64,000 nucleotides of DNA from Heyndrickxia sp050281185 (GCF_050281185.1 NZ_JBNNWS010000017.1:62001-126000); one strand, 5' to 3'. Numbered from the stretch's first letter, positions 24,482-33,441 are shown. Numbers and translations are program-made. The notes: a model not told the origin generated them from the letters alone.

Positions 24482-26305
24482 TTGACTAAGGAAAAGAATG
24501 CAAAACAAATGAAAGTGGAGCGATTTAATTACTCCACTGAACAAATTATAGATAAACCCTTTAACTGGAAGCAGATGTTGCGTCTACTGAATTATTTAAA
24601 ACCATATTCAAAAAATCTCTTGCCTAAATCGTTAGCGGCTATGCTTCTCAATACAATTATTCGACTAATTATTCCAACCTTAATTGGGGTATATGCAATA
24701 GAAAAAGGGATACAGGGGAAGGATGGACAATTATTATCGATTATTATCATTGTGATTGCCGTTCTGTACATAGTATCCTATTTAGCAAATATATTTAGAA
24801 TCCGTTGGATGAATCAGCTTGGACAAAAGGTTATTTACGATATTCGGAAAAACTTGTTTACTCATGTTCAACACCTTTCCCATCGTTTTTTTGATCAGCG
24901 TTCAGCAGGTTCGATTCTTGTAAGGATTATGAATGATACAAACTCATTACAGGATTTGTTTACAAATGGGGTTGTGAACCTTTTAATGGATATGATTATG
25001 TTAGTTGGGGTTATCGTCATTTTATTCATGCTAAGTCCACAACTGACATTAGCTGTATTGATTATCCTGCCAATCATGTTTTTGATTTCTACTAAGCTTC
25101 GGCAAAATATTCGCCGATCTTGGCAGTATATGCGTATAAAACAGTCAAAGCTAAATTCGCATTTAAATGAAAGTATCCAAGGAATTCGCGTTACACAATC
25201 CTTTACACAAGAAAAAGAAAATATGAAGTTCTTTGATGGTGTCAACACTGAGAACTACGAAGCATGGCGAATAGCAACGAAGAAAAACGCACTTTTTAGA
25301 CCGATGATTGAATTAACGAATGCTGTTGGTTCTGCAGTTCTTATCTGGTATGGTGCACACCTAATTCAAACTGATTCACTTAAATTAGGAGAATTTGTTT
25401 CTTATGCCTTTTATTTAGGAATGTTTTGGGAGCCGATCTCTAGAATTGGTCAGGTATATAATCAGCTGTTAATGGCGATGGCTTCATCAGAAAGAATTTT
25501 CGAATATTTAGACGAACAGCCTATCGTTCACGAAAAGGAAAAGGCGATTGAATTACCTGATATGGAAGGTCATGTTCAATTTGAAAATGTTGAGTTTTCA
25601 TATGACGATAATCGTTTAGCATTAAAAGGGGTTAATCTAGAAATGAAGCAGGGTCAAACAATTGCTTTAGTTGGTCATACAGGCTCTGGGAAAACAACGA
25701 TAGCAAATTTGATTAGCCGTTTCTATGATCCAACCGCTGGATCTGTTAAAATTGATGGTCATGATTTAAGGGATATTTCGTTAAAAAGTTTACGAAATCG
25801 AATTAGTGTCGTCCTCCAAGATACATTTATATTTTCAGGAACGATCATGGAAAATATTAAATTTGGCCGTCCAGAGGCTGAAGATGAGGAAGCAATTGCA
25901 GCCGCAAAAGCGATAGGAGCCCATAAATTTATTGAGAACCTTCCTAACGGTTATGAAACACAAGTTGAGGAAAGAGGAAATATTCTTTCCGTAGGTGAAA
26001 GGCAGCTGTTATCATTTGCGAGAGCTTTACTTGCCAATCCTAGAATTATTATTCTAGATGAAGCAACTGCAAGTATCGATACGGAAACAGAGGTACAAAT
26101 TCAAAACGCCTTACGAACTTTATTAAAAGACAGAACATCGGTTATCATTGCCCATCGACTTTCAACCATACGAGAAGCAGATAAAATTTTTGTCCTTGAT
26201 CACGGGAATATTATTGAAGAAGGAAACCATGATCAATTAATGAAGCACCAAGGTGAATACTATCGATTAGTAAAAGCTCAATTTAAAATGCTGGAAGCGA
26301 TATAA
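24482..26305 (+). CDS. ABC exporter subunit (YfiC-like)
   Basis: A 607-residue half-transporter: about 40 residues of N-terminal extension, six membrane spans, then an ATPase domain. Walker A GHTGSGKTT and Walker B IIILDEATASID are canonical, while the signature reads LSVGERQ instead of LSGGQ. Combined with the preceding subunit this predicts one active ATP site (this Walker set plus the partner's LSGGQ) and one degenerate site. The TTG start at 24482 has GAGGTGA six bases upstream. The likely role is drug or lipid export; the substrate is unknown. Confidence 0.85.
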   Translation: MTKEKNAKQMKVERFNYSTEQIIDKPFNWKQMLRLLNYLKPYSKNLLPKSLAAMLLNTIIRLIIPTLIGVYAIEKGIQGKDGQLLSIIIIVIAVLYIVSYLANIFRIRWMNQLGQKVIYDIRKNLFTHVQHLSHRFFDQRSAGSILVRIMNDTNSLQDLFTNGVVNLLMDMIMLVGVIVILFMLSPQLTLAVLIILPIMFLISTKLRQNIRRSWQYMRIKQSKLNSHLNESIQGIRVTQSFTQEKENMKFFDGVNTENYEAWRIATKKNALFRPMIELTNAVGSAVLIWYGAHLIQTDSLKLGEFVSYAFYLGMFWEPISRIGQVYNQLLMAMASSERIFEYLDEQPIVHEKEKAIELPDMEGHVQFENVEFSYDDNRLALKGVNLEMKQGQTIALVGHTGSGKTTIANLISRFYDPTAGSVKIDGHDLRDISLKSLRNRISVVLQDTFIFSGTIMENIKFGRPEAEDEEAIAAAKAIGAHKFIENLPNGYETQVEERGNILSVGERQLLSFARALLANPRIIILDEATASIDTETEVQIQNALRTLLKDRTSVIIAHRLSTIREADKIFVLDHGNIIEEGNHDQLMKHQGEYYRLVKAQFKMLEAI

Positions 26306-26340
26306 AAAGAAGGGTGACTTGGTCATCCTTCTTTTTATAT
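26304..26340 (+). terminator. terminator after the ABC exporter genes
   Basis: A 15-bp stem AAAAAGAAGGGTGAC / GTCATCCTTCTTTTT (one G-U pair) with a TTG loop. Confidence 0.85.
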
Positions 26341-26341
26341 C

Positions 26342-26453
26342 GCTTATCAATAAAACCCTGTATGGTATGCGTTCAGCTAGTTTTACTACGTGAAGAAATC
26401 GCTTCACGCATATCATACAGGTCATTTTATCAACCATAACGATTAACAAATCC
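26342..26453. repeat. MITE-like element, family B copy 2 (left arm shortened)
   Basis: It carries the core CCTGTATGGTATGCGTTCAG and its complement plus the right end GATTAACAAATCC. The left terminal arm is largely missing. Flanking TTTATATC (26334-26341) and TTTATATT (26454-26461) agree at 7 of 8 bases, which fits an 8-bp target duplication. Confidence 0.7.
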
Positions 26454-26581
26454 TTTATATTACAAGAAATTACATTTTCGAATACTCCTCTACGTCTCAA
26501 GTCTTATAAAAAAATAAAGCTGCGGATTGTTATTGAATTCAGGCATTTTTTTTATGATATAAACAAAGGGAGGAAATATTA

Positions 26582-27223
26582 ATGACAACATTATTCGAAA
26601 AAATTAAAAACTCAGTGATGGCTGATCTACATGATATTTTAGAAACAAAGGAAAAGAACAATCCGATCTCACGATTAAACCAATACTTACGTGAAAGTGA
26701 AAATGAAGCAAAAAAAGTAGAAAAGTTAATTGAAAGACAATATTTACTAAAAGAGGAATTTGCAAGAGAGTTGAAACAAGCCGAATCGATGGCGGATAAA
26801 CGTTGTAAGCAAGGGGAAATTGCACTTCAAGCAAATGAACTAACTTTACACCAAGTGGCAATTGACGAAGAGGCAATTTACAAGGTGCAGGCACTTAGCT
26901 TAAAGGAAGCTTATAATGAAGCATCCAGTCAGTTAGAAATGCTAGAGAAAAAACATCGAGAAATGAAAATAAAATTAAAAGATATGCATATTAAACGGTT
27001 AGAACTAATGGGCCGGGAGAACGTAATAAAAGTAACAAAAAAGATAAACCATGTTTTAGATGACTCTATTGCTGGAAAAGCAAATGTACGATTTGAAGAA
27101 ACCAATAGGTATATGGATCACTTAGAAGGAAGAATAAATTCTAGTTATGATATGAGTATGTTCGATTCTCGGATTAATGAGCTTGAAAAAGGATTAAAAA
27201 CAGAAGAAACAACTATTAAATAA
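26582..27223 (+). CDS. liaH: PspA/IM30-family phage-shock protein LiaH
   Basis: A 213-residue, almost entirely helical coiled-coil protein of the PspA family. It starts MTTLFEKIKNSVMADLHDIL and has an ENPI-like KEKNNPISRLNQYL segment. Such proteins form large oligomers that support the membrane under envelope stress. It stands directly upstream of liaF, liaS and liaR, whose products control liaH expression in B. subtilis. The usual membrane partner liaI is absent. GGGAGGAAA precedes the ATG. An imperfect hairpin separates it from liaF. Confidence 0.88.
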   Translation: MTTLFEKIKNSVMADLHDILETKEKNNPISRLNQYLRESENEAKKVEKLIERQYLLKEEFARELKQAESMADKRCKQGEIALQANELTLHQVAIDEEAIYKVQALSLKEAYNEASSQLEMLEKKHREMKIKLKDMHIKRLELMGRENVIKVTKKINHVLDDSIAGKANVRFEETNRYMDHLEGRINSSYDMSMFDSRINELEKGLKTEETTIK

Positions 27224-27265
27224 TAGGTAATCTATGGTAGTATAAAAAGCATATATCCGTTCATT

Positions 27266-27315
27266 GCATACGGCTAGATCCTCAAGGAATGTTCCTCGGG
27301 GGTCTTGTCGTATGT
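27266..27315 (+). other. intercistronic hairpin between liaH and liaF
   Basis: GCATACGGCTAGATCCTC and GGGGGTCTTGTCGTATG form a long imperfect stem of about 17 bp around AAGGAATGTTCCTC. There is no T-run. It could stabilise or partly terminate the liaH message so that LiaH is made in excess of the regulatory proteins. Confidence 0.5.
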
Positions 27316-27374
27316 TTAATAGAATCAGTGATGGAATATTCTTTTAATTGCTATCTATGAAAGAGGGAGGCAAC

Positions 27375-28094
27375 ATGAGAAAAAGATCGGATCAAAATAC
27401 AATCACATGGATAATCTTAGTTGCCGTTGTTGGAATTTTATTTGAAATTTCCTTTAATCCGGAATCTCTCATTTTTCTTGGGATCGCGGCACTACTTATT
27501 TATTTAGGTAAGAAAAAAAGCACCAGATCCTCTGGAATTATTTTATTTATCGTTGGAATCTCGATTGCAGTTATTATCATTATTTCAACTGTTTTTTTTA
27601 AACTAATATTATTTTCAATCTTAATCTATCTTTTAATGCAATACAAAAAGAAAAAGCGCAAACCGAAAATTATTACGGTTGAAACAATTGAGCCCTCAAG
27701 TCATTCAAAAGTAAATCGAAAACAGCCATATATTAAAAATAAATTTTTTGGTAGTCAACGTTTTGAAGACAATATTTATGAATGGGATGATATCAATATT
27801 CAATGTGGTCTTGGCAATACGGTTATTGATTTAAGTATGACTATGCTGCCAGTAGGGGAATCCACTGTAGTGATAAGAGGATTGGCCGGCAATATTCAAT
27901 TACTTATTCCATATGATGTTGCTATATCAGTTAATCATTCATCAATAACTGGTAATGTAAATATATATGGTCAAGAGGAGAATGTGTTTAATCAAAATAC
28001 TATTTACTACTCTGATAACTATGAAGAATCATCAAGAAAAATAAAAATCATCACCTCATTGCCAATTGGAAATCTTGAGGTGAAACACGTATGA
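27375..28094 (+). CDS. liaF: LiaF-like membrane inhibitor of the Lia two-component system
   Basis: A 239-residue protein with three to four N-terminal membrane spans (about residues 10-85) and a C-terminal cytoplasmic beta-rich domain (about 130-239), the layout of LiaF/VraT-type 'cell wall-active antibiotic response' proteins. In B. subtilis LiaF keeps the kinase LiaS off in the absence of stress. I choose ATG 27375 after AGAGGGAGG; ATG 27357 is an alternative. The stop overlaps the liaS start by four bases. Confidence 0.87.
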   Translation: MRKRSDQNTITWIILVAVVGILFEISFNPESLIFLGIAALLIYLGKKKSTRSSGIILFIVGISIAVIIIISTVFFKLILFSILIYLLMQYKKKKRKPKIITVETIEPSSHSKVNRKQPYIKNKFFGSQRFEDNIYEWDDINIQCGLGNTVIDLSMTMLPVGESTVVIRGLAGNIQLLIPYDVAISVNHSSITGNVNIYGQEENVFNQNTIYYSDNYEESSRKIKIITSLPIGNLEVKHV

Positions 28095-29137
28095 GTATAC
28101 AAAGAACATTTTTATTTTATTTTAGTTCTTTTTCCCTTGTAATAGCCATTTTTATATCAGCCATATATATACAAACCATAAAAGTTGATTGGTATGAAGC
28201 CCTTTTTTTTAAGCAAATTTTTTTATTACCCGTTATTGTATTTATCATTTTGACAAGTATTATACTTGGTGTCGTTTGCGGGTTAGTTATCGGTTATATA
28301 ATGAAAAAAAAGTTTGAAGAAGTAGATATCCGATTAGTTGAACTAGAAAAAGGAGAATTTGATATTTCGAAAATTCCTACTGAAAAGCTTATTGAAGTTT
28401 CTGGATTGTATGATCGTTTACAACGAATTCAAAACCGATTTGATGAGCAAGTAAAAGCGTCTCAGAAGCTGGCTAATGAACGTGCTGATTGGAATGAAAG
28501 TATGAAACAAGAAATACTTTCACAAGAAAGAAATCGTTTAGCAAGAGAGCTTCATGATTCTGTCAGTCAGCAGCTATTTGCGGCAACGATGCTACTATCA
28601 GCCATTAATCAAAATCCAAACCCTGATAAAACAGTAACAAATAAACAAATGAAGCTAGTTGAAGAAATTATTAATGAATCTCAATCTGAGATGAGAGCTC
28701 TTTTGCTTCATTTAAGACCTATTCAATTAGAGGGGAAAAGTCTAAAAAAAGGTGCTGAAGAATTGCTACTTGAGTTAACAGCAAAGCTTCCTTTAAAAGT
28801 TAGTTGGAAAATCGATGATTTAAAGCTTGATAAAGGAGTAGAAGATCATCTATTTCGAATTATGCAGGAATCTATATCCAATACTCTCCGCCATGCAAAA
28901 GCTACTACATTAGAGATCCACTTAATAAAACGTGAACAGTTTGTATTTTTAAAAATTATCGATGATGGTGTTGGCTTTGAAATGGGGCAGGAAAAAGCTG
29001 GTTCTTATGGTTTGCAAAATATTCGGGAACGTGCCGCAGAAATTGGAGGAGCGATAAAAATGATCAGCTTTAAAGGAAAAGGTACTAGTATTGAAGTGAA
29101 AATTCCGATTTTAAAACAAAAGGAGGCGGTAGAATGA
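28091..29137 (+). CDS. liaS: sensor histidine kinase LiaS
   Basis: A 348-residue HisKA_3-type kinase: two spans (about 8-28 and 48-70) with a very short external loop, a linker helix, the phospho-acceptor motif ERNRLARELHDSVSQQLF, and a HATPase domain with RIMQESISNTLRHAKA and DDGVGF boxes. The intramembrane-sensing layout is typical of cell-envelope stress kinases. It overlaps liaF and liaR by four bases each, giving a tightly coupled regulatory unit. Confidence 0.92.
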   Translation: MSIQRTFLFYFSSFSLVIAIFISAIYIQTIKVDWYEALFFKQIFLLPVIVFIILTSIILGVVCGLVIGYIMKKKFEEVDIRLVELEKGEFDISKIPTEKLIEVSGLYDRLQRIQNRFDEQVKASQKLANERADWNESMKQEILSQERNRLARELHDSVSQQLFAATMLLSAINQNPNPDKTVTNKQMKLVEEIINESQSEMRALLLHLRPIQLEGKSLKKGAEELLLELTAKLPLKVSWKIDDLKLDKGVEDHLFRIMQESISNTLRHAKATTLEIHLIKREQFVFLKIIDDGVGFEMGQEKAGSYGLQNIRERAAEIGGAIKMISFKGKGTSIEVKIPILKQKEAVE

Positions 29138-29772
29138 TAAAGGTATTATTAGTAGATGATCATGAAATGGTTCGTATTGGAGTTTCAGCCTTTTTATCGA
29201 TTCAACTTGATATTGAAGTAATTGGGGAGGCGGATGATGGCAGAAAAGGGGTAGAGCTTGCCTTACAATTGCGCCCAGATATTATTCTAATGGATCTTGT
29301 TATGAATGAGATGGATGGCATTCAAGCTACAAAGGAAATCATAAAACAATGGCCTGAGGCGAAAATAATTATTGTTACAAGTTTTATTGATGATGAGAAG
29401 GTATATCCTGCTCTTGAAGCAGGTGCGACAAGTTATATGCTAAAGACATCTAAAGCAAGTGATATTGCAGATGCCGTTCGATCTACATATGAAGGACAAT
29501 CTGTTCTAGAGCCACAAGTCACTGGAAAAATGATGATGCGGATGAAGCAAGGCAATAAACGTCCACTGCATGATGATTTAACGAATCGAGAGCTCGAAAT
29601 CCTTTTACTAATGGGCGAAGGGATGACCAATCAAGAAATCGCGGATGAATTATTTATTGCATTAAAAACGGTTAAAACACATGTAAGTAATATATTAAGT
29701 AAATTAGAAGTTCAGGATCGTACACAAGCCGTCATTTATGCTTTTCAACATCAATTAATAAATAAAAAATAG
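29134..29772 (+). CDS. liaR: response regulator LiaR
   Basis: A 212-residue NarL/FixJ regulator. The receiver domain has the acidic pair DDHE and phospho-acceptor Asp in IILMDLVM (about residue 54). The LuxR-type helix-turn-helix at about 148-205 reads LTNRELEILLLMGEGMTNQEIA and KTVKTHVSNILSKL. It is the cognate partner of LiaS. In B. subtilis it activates the lia promoter. It is followed by a terminator. Confidence 0.92.
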   Translation: MIKVLLVDDHEMVRIGVSAFLSIQLDIEVIGEADDGRKGVELALQLRPDIILMDLVMNEMDGIQATKEIIKQWPEAKIIIVTSFIDDEKVYPALEAGATSYMLKTSKASDIADAVRSTYEGQSVLEPQVTGKMMMRMKQGNKRPLHDDLTNRELEILLLMGEGMTNQEIADELFIALKTVKTHVSNILSKLEVQDRTQAVIYAFQHQLINKK

Positions 29773-29820
29773 GAGATATAGGGGATCCATTTAACCCTAT
29801 TATCTCCTATTTTTATTTTT
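29764..29820 (+). terminator. terminator after liaR
   Basis: A long stem formed by AAAAATAGGAGATATAGGG and CCCTATTATCTCCTATTTTT, with further T after it. It begins inside the end of liaR. Confidence 0.85.
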
Positions 29821-29835
29821 TTCTTAGAGTTAAGT

Positions 29836-29853
29836 TTGTGAAAAATGTCACAA
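29836..29853. promoter_or_regulatory. Rex/Fnr-like operator upstream of ythA
   Basis: TTGTGAAAAATGTCACAA matches the Rex consensus TTGTGAAnnnnTTCACAA at 13 of 14 fixed positions, and the Fnr consensus TGTGA-N6-TCACA exactly. It lies 118 bases before the oxidase start. A further half site, ATTCACA, is at about 29871-29877. Confidence 0.6.
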
Positions 29854-29970
29854 AACATTCATGCTCAATGATTCACATTGTATAAAAAAGGTTTACACTA
29901 ATAGTAATAAAAGTAAATAAAAAATACTTTTAATACTAAGAATATATACTGGAAATAAAGGAGGGTTTTC

Positions 29971-31299
29971 ATGATGGAACTGGATAATGTCATTTTGAGT
30001 CGAATGTTAACAGGAATGACCTTAGCTTTTCATATTATTTTTGCAACGATCGGTGTTGGTGTACCTGTTATGATATCAATTGCTGAGTTTTTAGGAATTA
30101 AACGAAAGGATCCATATTACAACCTTTTAGCTAGGCGTTGGGCAAGAGGATTTACGATCACTGTTGCGGTGGGAGTTGTAACTGGTACATGTATAGGTCT
30201 TCAGTTATCCATGCTTTGGCCGAGTTTTATGCAAGTGGCGGGAAAAATTATTGCTTTACCTTTATTTATGGAAACATTCGCTTTTTTCTTTGAAGCGATC
30301 TTTCTCGGAATTTATTTGTATACTTGGGATCGATTTAAAAATAAATACGTGCACTGGATTTTAACATTTCCGATAATGATTGGTTCATCTGCGTCTGCTA
30401 TGTTTATTACAATGGTTAATTCATTTATGAACACTCCTCAAGGCTTTACTTTAAAAAATGGAAAAATGCTTAATATCGATCCTATAGCAGCAATGTTTAA
30501 TCCTGCCACACCATCAAAGGTGTTTCATGTAGTAACTTCTGCATATGCGGCTTCAGCAATTTTGCTTGCAGCTATTACTGCCGTTTTATACATACGAGGA
30601 AAACGAGGCATTTATTATCAAAAAGCATTAACACTAACGATGGTGACAACCTTCATTTTTGCTACTGGAACAGCATTAGCTGGAGATGCATCTGCAAAAT
30701 TTCTAGCTAAACATCAACCGGAAAAACTTGCTGCTGCTGAATGGCATTTTGAAACAAGCAGGGGAGCGGATCTAATATTATTTGGTACTCTAGATGAAAA
30801 TAATCATATAAAAAATGCCATTCACATACCCAAATTCCTTAGCTTTTTAGCAGGTGGATCCTTTGATACAAAAGTAATTGGTTTGAATGATTTTCCAAAG
30901 GATGAAATTCCGCCTCTTAGTGTCCATTACATGTTTGATTTAATGGTGATTATTGGTTTTTATCTTGTATTAATCCCTCTTGTATTTTTATTTATACGCC
31001 GTATTAAAAAATGGTCGGAATGGAATAAGCCGCTTTTATGGGCAATTGTTGCGGGCGGTCCTTTAGGAATTGTTGCCATTGAATTAGGATGGATGTATGC
31101 GGAACTAGGCAGGCAGCCATGGATTTTAAGAGGATATATGAAGGTTGCGGAAGCTGCAACGACCGGTAATGGGGTAGGATTAACATTTATTTTGTTTGCG
31201 ATTCTTTATTTCATCCTTGCGATTATTAGTTGTGTTGTTCTAATTAAAATGTTTAAAAATTATCCAGCAGAAGCCGAGTTTAATGAAAGATTTTTATAA
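29971..31299 (+). CDS. ythA: cytochrome bd-type quinol oxidase subunit I
   Basis: A 442-residue membrane protein with about nine spans. Expected haem ligands are visible: the N-terminal His in LAFHIIFATIG, the second His in SKVFHVVTSAY, and acidic residues in METFAFFFEAIF. The periplasmic Q-loop is short, as in the YthA/cyanide-insensitive branch rather than long-loop E. coli CydA. It oxidises menaquinol and reduces oxygen. AAGGAGGG precedes the ATG (MM start). Subunit II follows 17 bases later. Confidence 0.85.
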   Translation: MMELDNVILSRMLTGMTLAFHIIFATIGVGVPVMISIAEFLGIKRKDPYYNLLARRWARGFTITVAVGVVTGTCIGLQLSMLWPSFMQVAGKIIALPLFMETFAFFFEAIFLGIYLYTWDRFKNKYVHWILTFPIMIGSSASAMFITMVNSFMNTPQGFTLKNGKMLNIDPIAAMFNPATPSKVFHVVTSAYAASAILLAAITAVLYIRGKRGIYYQKALTLTMVTTFIFATGTALAGDASAKFLAKHQPEKLAAAEWHFETSRGADLILFGTLDENNHIKNAIHIPKFLSFLAGGSFDTKVIGLNDFPKDEIPPLSVHYMFDLMVIIGFYLVLIPLVFLFIRRIKKWSEWNKPLLWAIVAGGPLGIVAIELGWMYAELGRQPWILRGYMKVAEAATTGNGVGLTFILFAILYFILAIISCVVLIKMFKNYPAEAEFNERFL

Positions 31300-31316
31300 A
31301 GGGATAATGGAGAGGA

Positions 31317-32339
31317 ATGTTGAATATGAATCTTGAAATACTTGGAATTACCGTTCTTTGGATATTCCTATTCGGATATTTAATTGTTGCTTCTATCGAC
31401 TTTGGAGCTGGATTTTTTGCATTTTATGGAAGGGTTACAAAAAAGGATCATATTATAAATGGGATAATTAATCGATATCTATCTCCTGTTTGGGAAGTGA
31501 CAAATGTTTTTTTTGTATTCTTCTTTGTAGGCATTGTAGGATTTTTTCCTGATACGGCCTATTATTTTGGAACAGCTTTATTAATTCCGGGAAGCATTGC
31601 ATTAATTTTAATTGTCATAAGAGGTTCCTTTTATGCCTTTGGAAATTATGGATCTAAAAATAATGTTGTATATTTATTTTTGTATGGTGCAACTGGCTTA
31701 CTAATACCTGCATCATTATCAACAGTATTAACCATTTCTGAAGGCGGGTTTTTAGCTGAAAAAGGGCATCATGTTCTCTTTTTGGCAAAAGAGCTTTTTA
31801 CTAGTTTTTACTCTTGGAGTGTCGTTTTCCTTGCAATCGTTTCTGTGCTTTTTATTAGTGCTGCATTTTTAACTTATTATGCGAATAGAGCAGATGATAT
31901 TGAAGCAAGAGAAATATTACGGAAATTTGCCTTATTTTGGAGTCCACCAACTATATTGGCTAGTCTATTAGTTTTTATTTCATTACAAAGACATAACCCA
32001 GTTCATTTTAATAATTCCTTAGATCTATGGTGGATGTTTTTATTATCGCTCATATTTTTCTTTATTGCTTCTATTTTTATATATAAACGAAAGTATTTCG
32101 GTTTTGCCTTTATTTCGGTCATATTGCAATTTTTCTTTGCATTTTTTGGCTATGGTGCCTCACATTTGCCATATATTCTTTATCCGTTTATTACAATCCA
32201 TACGAGTGTGACGAATGCAACCATGGGAACAGCACTTGTCATTGCTTTAATTGCTGGACTTTTATTATTAATTCCTTCTCTCATATTGTTGATGAGCCTT
32301 TTTCTTTTTAATGCTGATTATGTTAAGGGTAAAAAGTAA
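31317..32339 (+). CDS. ythB: cytochrome bd-type quinol oxidase subunit II
   Basis: A 340-residue membrane protein of the CydB family with about eight spans, including IASIDFGAGFF-like sequence (VASIDFGAGFFAFY) and the SPVWEVTNVFFVFF motif. It completes the oxidase with the upstream subunit I. ATG 31317 is only four bases after GGAG, and ATG 31326 lies ten after GAGAGG, so the start may be three codons later. The stop is only eight bases before a 227-bp repeat element. Confidence 0.85.
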   Translation: MLNMNLEILGITVLWIFLFGYLIVASIDFGAGFFAFYGRVTKKDHIINGIINRYLSPVWEVTNVFFVFFFVGIVGFFPDTAYYFGTALLIPGSIALILIVIRGSFYAFGNYGSKNNVVYLFLYGATGLLIPASLSTVLTISEGGFLAEKGHHVLFLAKELFTSFYSWSVVFLAIVSVLFISAAFLTYYANRADDIEAREILRKFALFWSPPTILASLLVFISLQRHNPVHFNNSLDLWWMFLLSLIFFFIASIFIYKRKYFGFAFISVILQFFFAFFGYGASHLPYILYPFITIHTSVTNATMGTALVIALIAGLLLLIPSLILLMSLFLFNADYVKGKK

Positions 32340-32347
32340 TTTTTCTA

Positions 32348-32574
32348 GGCAATTTTCGTAAAGTTTGTTGCTTTTTAGTGATATTTTATTAACAATCTGA
32401 GTTGATTGTAGCGGAGGGCACTTGACTCCTGCGGGAAAAAGAGGGAAGTGGGAGACCCCGCAGGCGGTAACGCCGAGGAGGCTCCCATCCCTCCCCGCGG
32501 AAAGCAAGTGTCTGGAGCGGAAATCAACGGACTAAGTTTATAGTCTAAAAACAACAATTTATACGAAAAGAGCC
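32348..32574. mobile_element. 227-bp GC-rich non-autonomous element, family C copy 1
   Basis: Ends related to GGCTCTTTTCGTA (left GGCAATTTTCGTAAAG, right ATACGAAAAGAGCC) flank a GC-rich core. The core holds stems such as CCTGCGGG/CCCCGCAGG and GGCGGTAACGCC. A perfect 8-bp direct repeat TTTTTCTA sits at 32340-32347 and 32575-32582, the mark of transposition. Reading frames inside are spurious. It is about 97% identical to 49687-49913. GGCTCTTT ends and 8-bp duplications recall ISL3-family transposases (inference). Confidence 0.85.
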
Positions 32575-32640
32575 TTTTTCTAAAATAAACTTCTATGCTA
32601 GAATGGGAGATATTAGTCTTCTATTAGTGGGGGAGTTTAG

Positions 32641-33300
32641 ATGAAGAAAGAATTTGTAGTTATAGGTCTTGGTAGGTTCGGTGGAAGTATTTGCAGAGAA
32701 TTATCCTTGCAAGGAATGGAAGTAATGGCCATTGATCAAGATGAAGATCGTGTGAATGAATTTGCGTCAATTGCAACTCATGCTGTTATTGCTGATTCAA
32801 CAGATGAGACCGTGTTAAAAAACTTAGGAATTAGAAATTTTGATCATATTATTGTTGCTATTGGTGCCGATATTCAAGCAAGCATTCTAACAACCCTAAT
32901 GTTGAAGGAAATAGGTGCTAAAAAGGTTACGGTTAAAGCACAAAACGATTACCATGCTAAAGTTTTGCAAAAAATTGGAGCGGACCATGTTGTACACCCA
33001 GAACGAGATATGGGCAGAAGAATTGCTCACCACATTGTATCTAATAATGTTTTAGATTATATTGAGCTTTCGGATAAATATAGTATTGTAGAAATTGCTG
33101 TTAATGAACATATAACTGGGAACTCAATTGTAGATTTAAATATTCGTGCTAAATATGGAATTAACATTGTTGCGATTAAACGTGGAAATTCGATGGTCAT
33201 CTCACCTCAAGCATATGATGTCATTGAACAAGATGATATATTAATTGTAATTGGTGCAGATGCGGATATTCAAAGATTTGAGAAAAAGCTTTCTCAATAA
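32641..33300 (+). CDS. ktrC: K+ uptake regulatory subunit KtrC
   Basis: A 219-residue RCK protein: an N-terminal Rossmann domain (FVVIGLGRFGGSI, nucleotide-binding glycine loop; acidic end of strand 2 at IDQDE) and a C-terminal RCK_C domain from about residue 135. It gates the KtrD potassium channel; the RCK_C domain of the B. subtilis homologue binds c-di-AMP. The GTGGGGGAG ribosome site precedes the ATG. No potassium riboswitch is visible in the 300 bases upstream, which are mostly the family C element. Confidence 0.9.
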   Translation: MKKEFVVIGLGRFGGSICRELSLQGMEVMAIDQDEDRVNEFASIATHAVIADSTDETVLKNLGIRNFDHIIVAIGADIQASILTTLMLKEIGAKKVTVKAQNDYHAKVLQKIGADHVVHPERDMGRRIAHHIVSNNVLDYIELSDKYSIVEIAVNEHITGNSIVDLNIRAKYGINIVAIKRGNSMVISPQAYDVIEQDDILIVIGADADIQRFEKKLSQ

Positions 33301-33304
33301 AATA

Positions 33305-33434
33305 GGATTTGTTAAACAATGTTGTTTTTATGAAAACCCTGTACGGTATGCGTTCAGCTAGTTTTACTTCGTAAAGAAATCGCTTCACGCATACCATACA
33401 GGTGATTTTTTCAACAATAACCATTAACAAAGCT
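33305..33434. repeat. MITE-like element, family B copy 3 with perfect target duplication
   Basis: A 130-bp element with ends GGATTTGTTAA / TTAACAAAGCT and the family core. ATAAAATA is repeated exactly on both sides (33297-33304 and 33435-33442). The left copy of the duplication contains the ktrC stop codon. It sits between convergent ktrC and rnjA. Confidence 0.85.
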
Positions 33435-33441
33435 ATAAAAT

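Noticed and set aside
32268..32557. Open frames on the minus strand within the 227-bp element
   Set aside because: The same frames occur in both copies because the element is GC-rich and non-coding; they lack start sites and resemble spurious calls known from Bacillaceae repeats.
32340..32640. Potassium or c-di-AMP riboswitch before ktrC
   Set aside because: The interval is almost wholly the mobile element plus a short promoter region; none of the expected conserved riboswitch blocks are visible.
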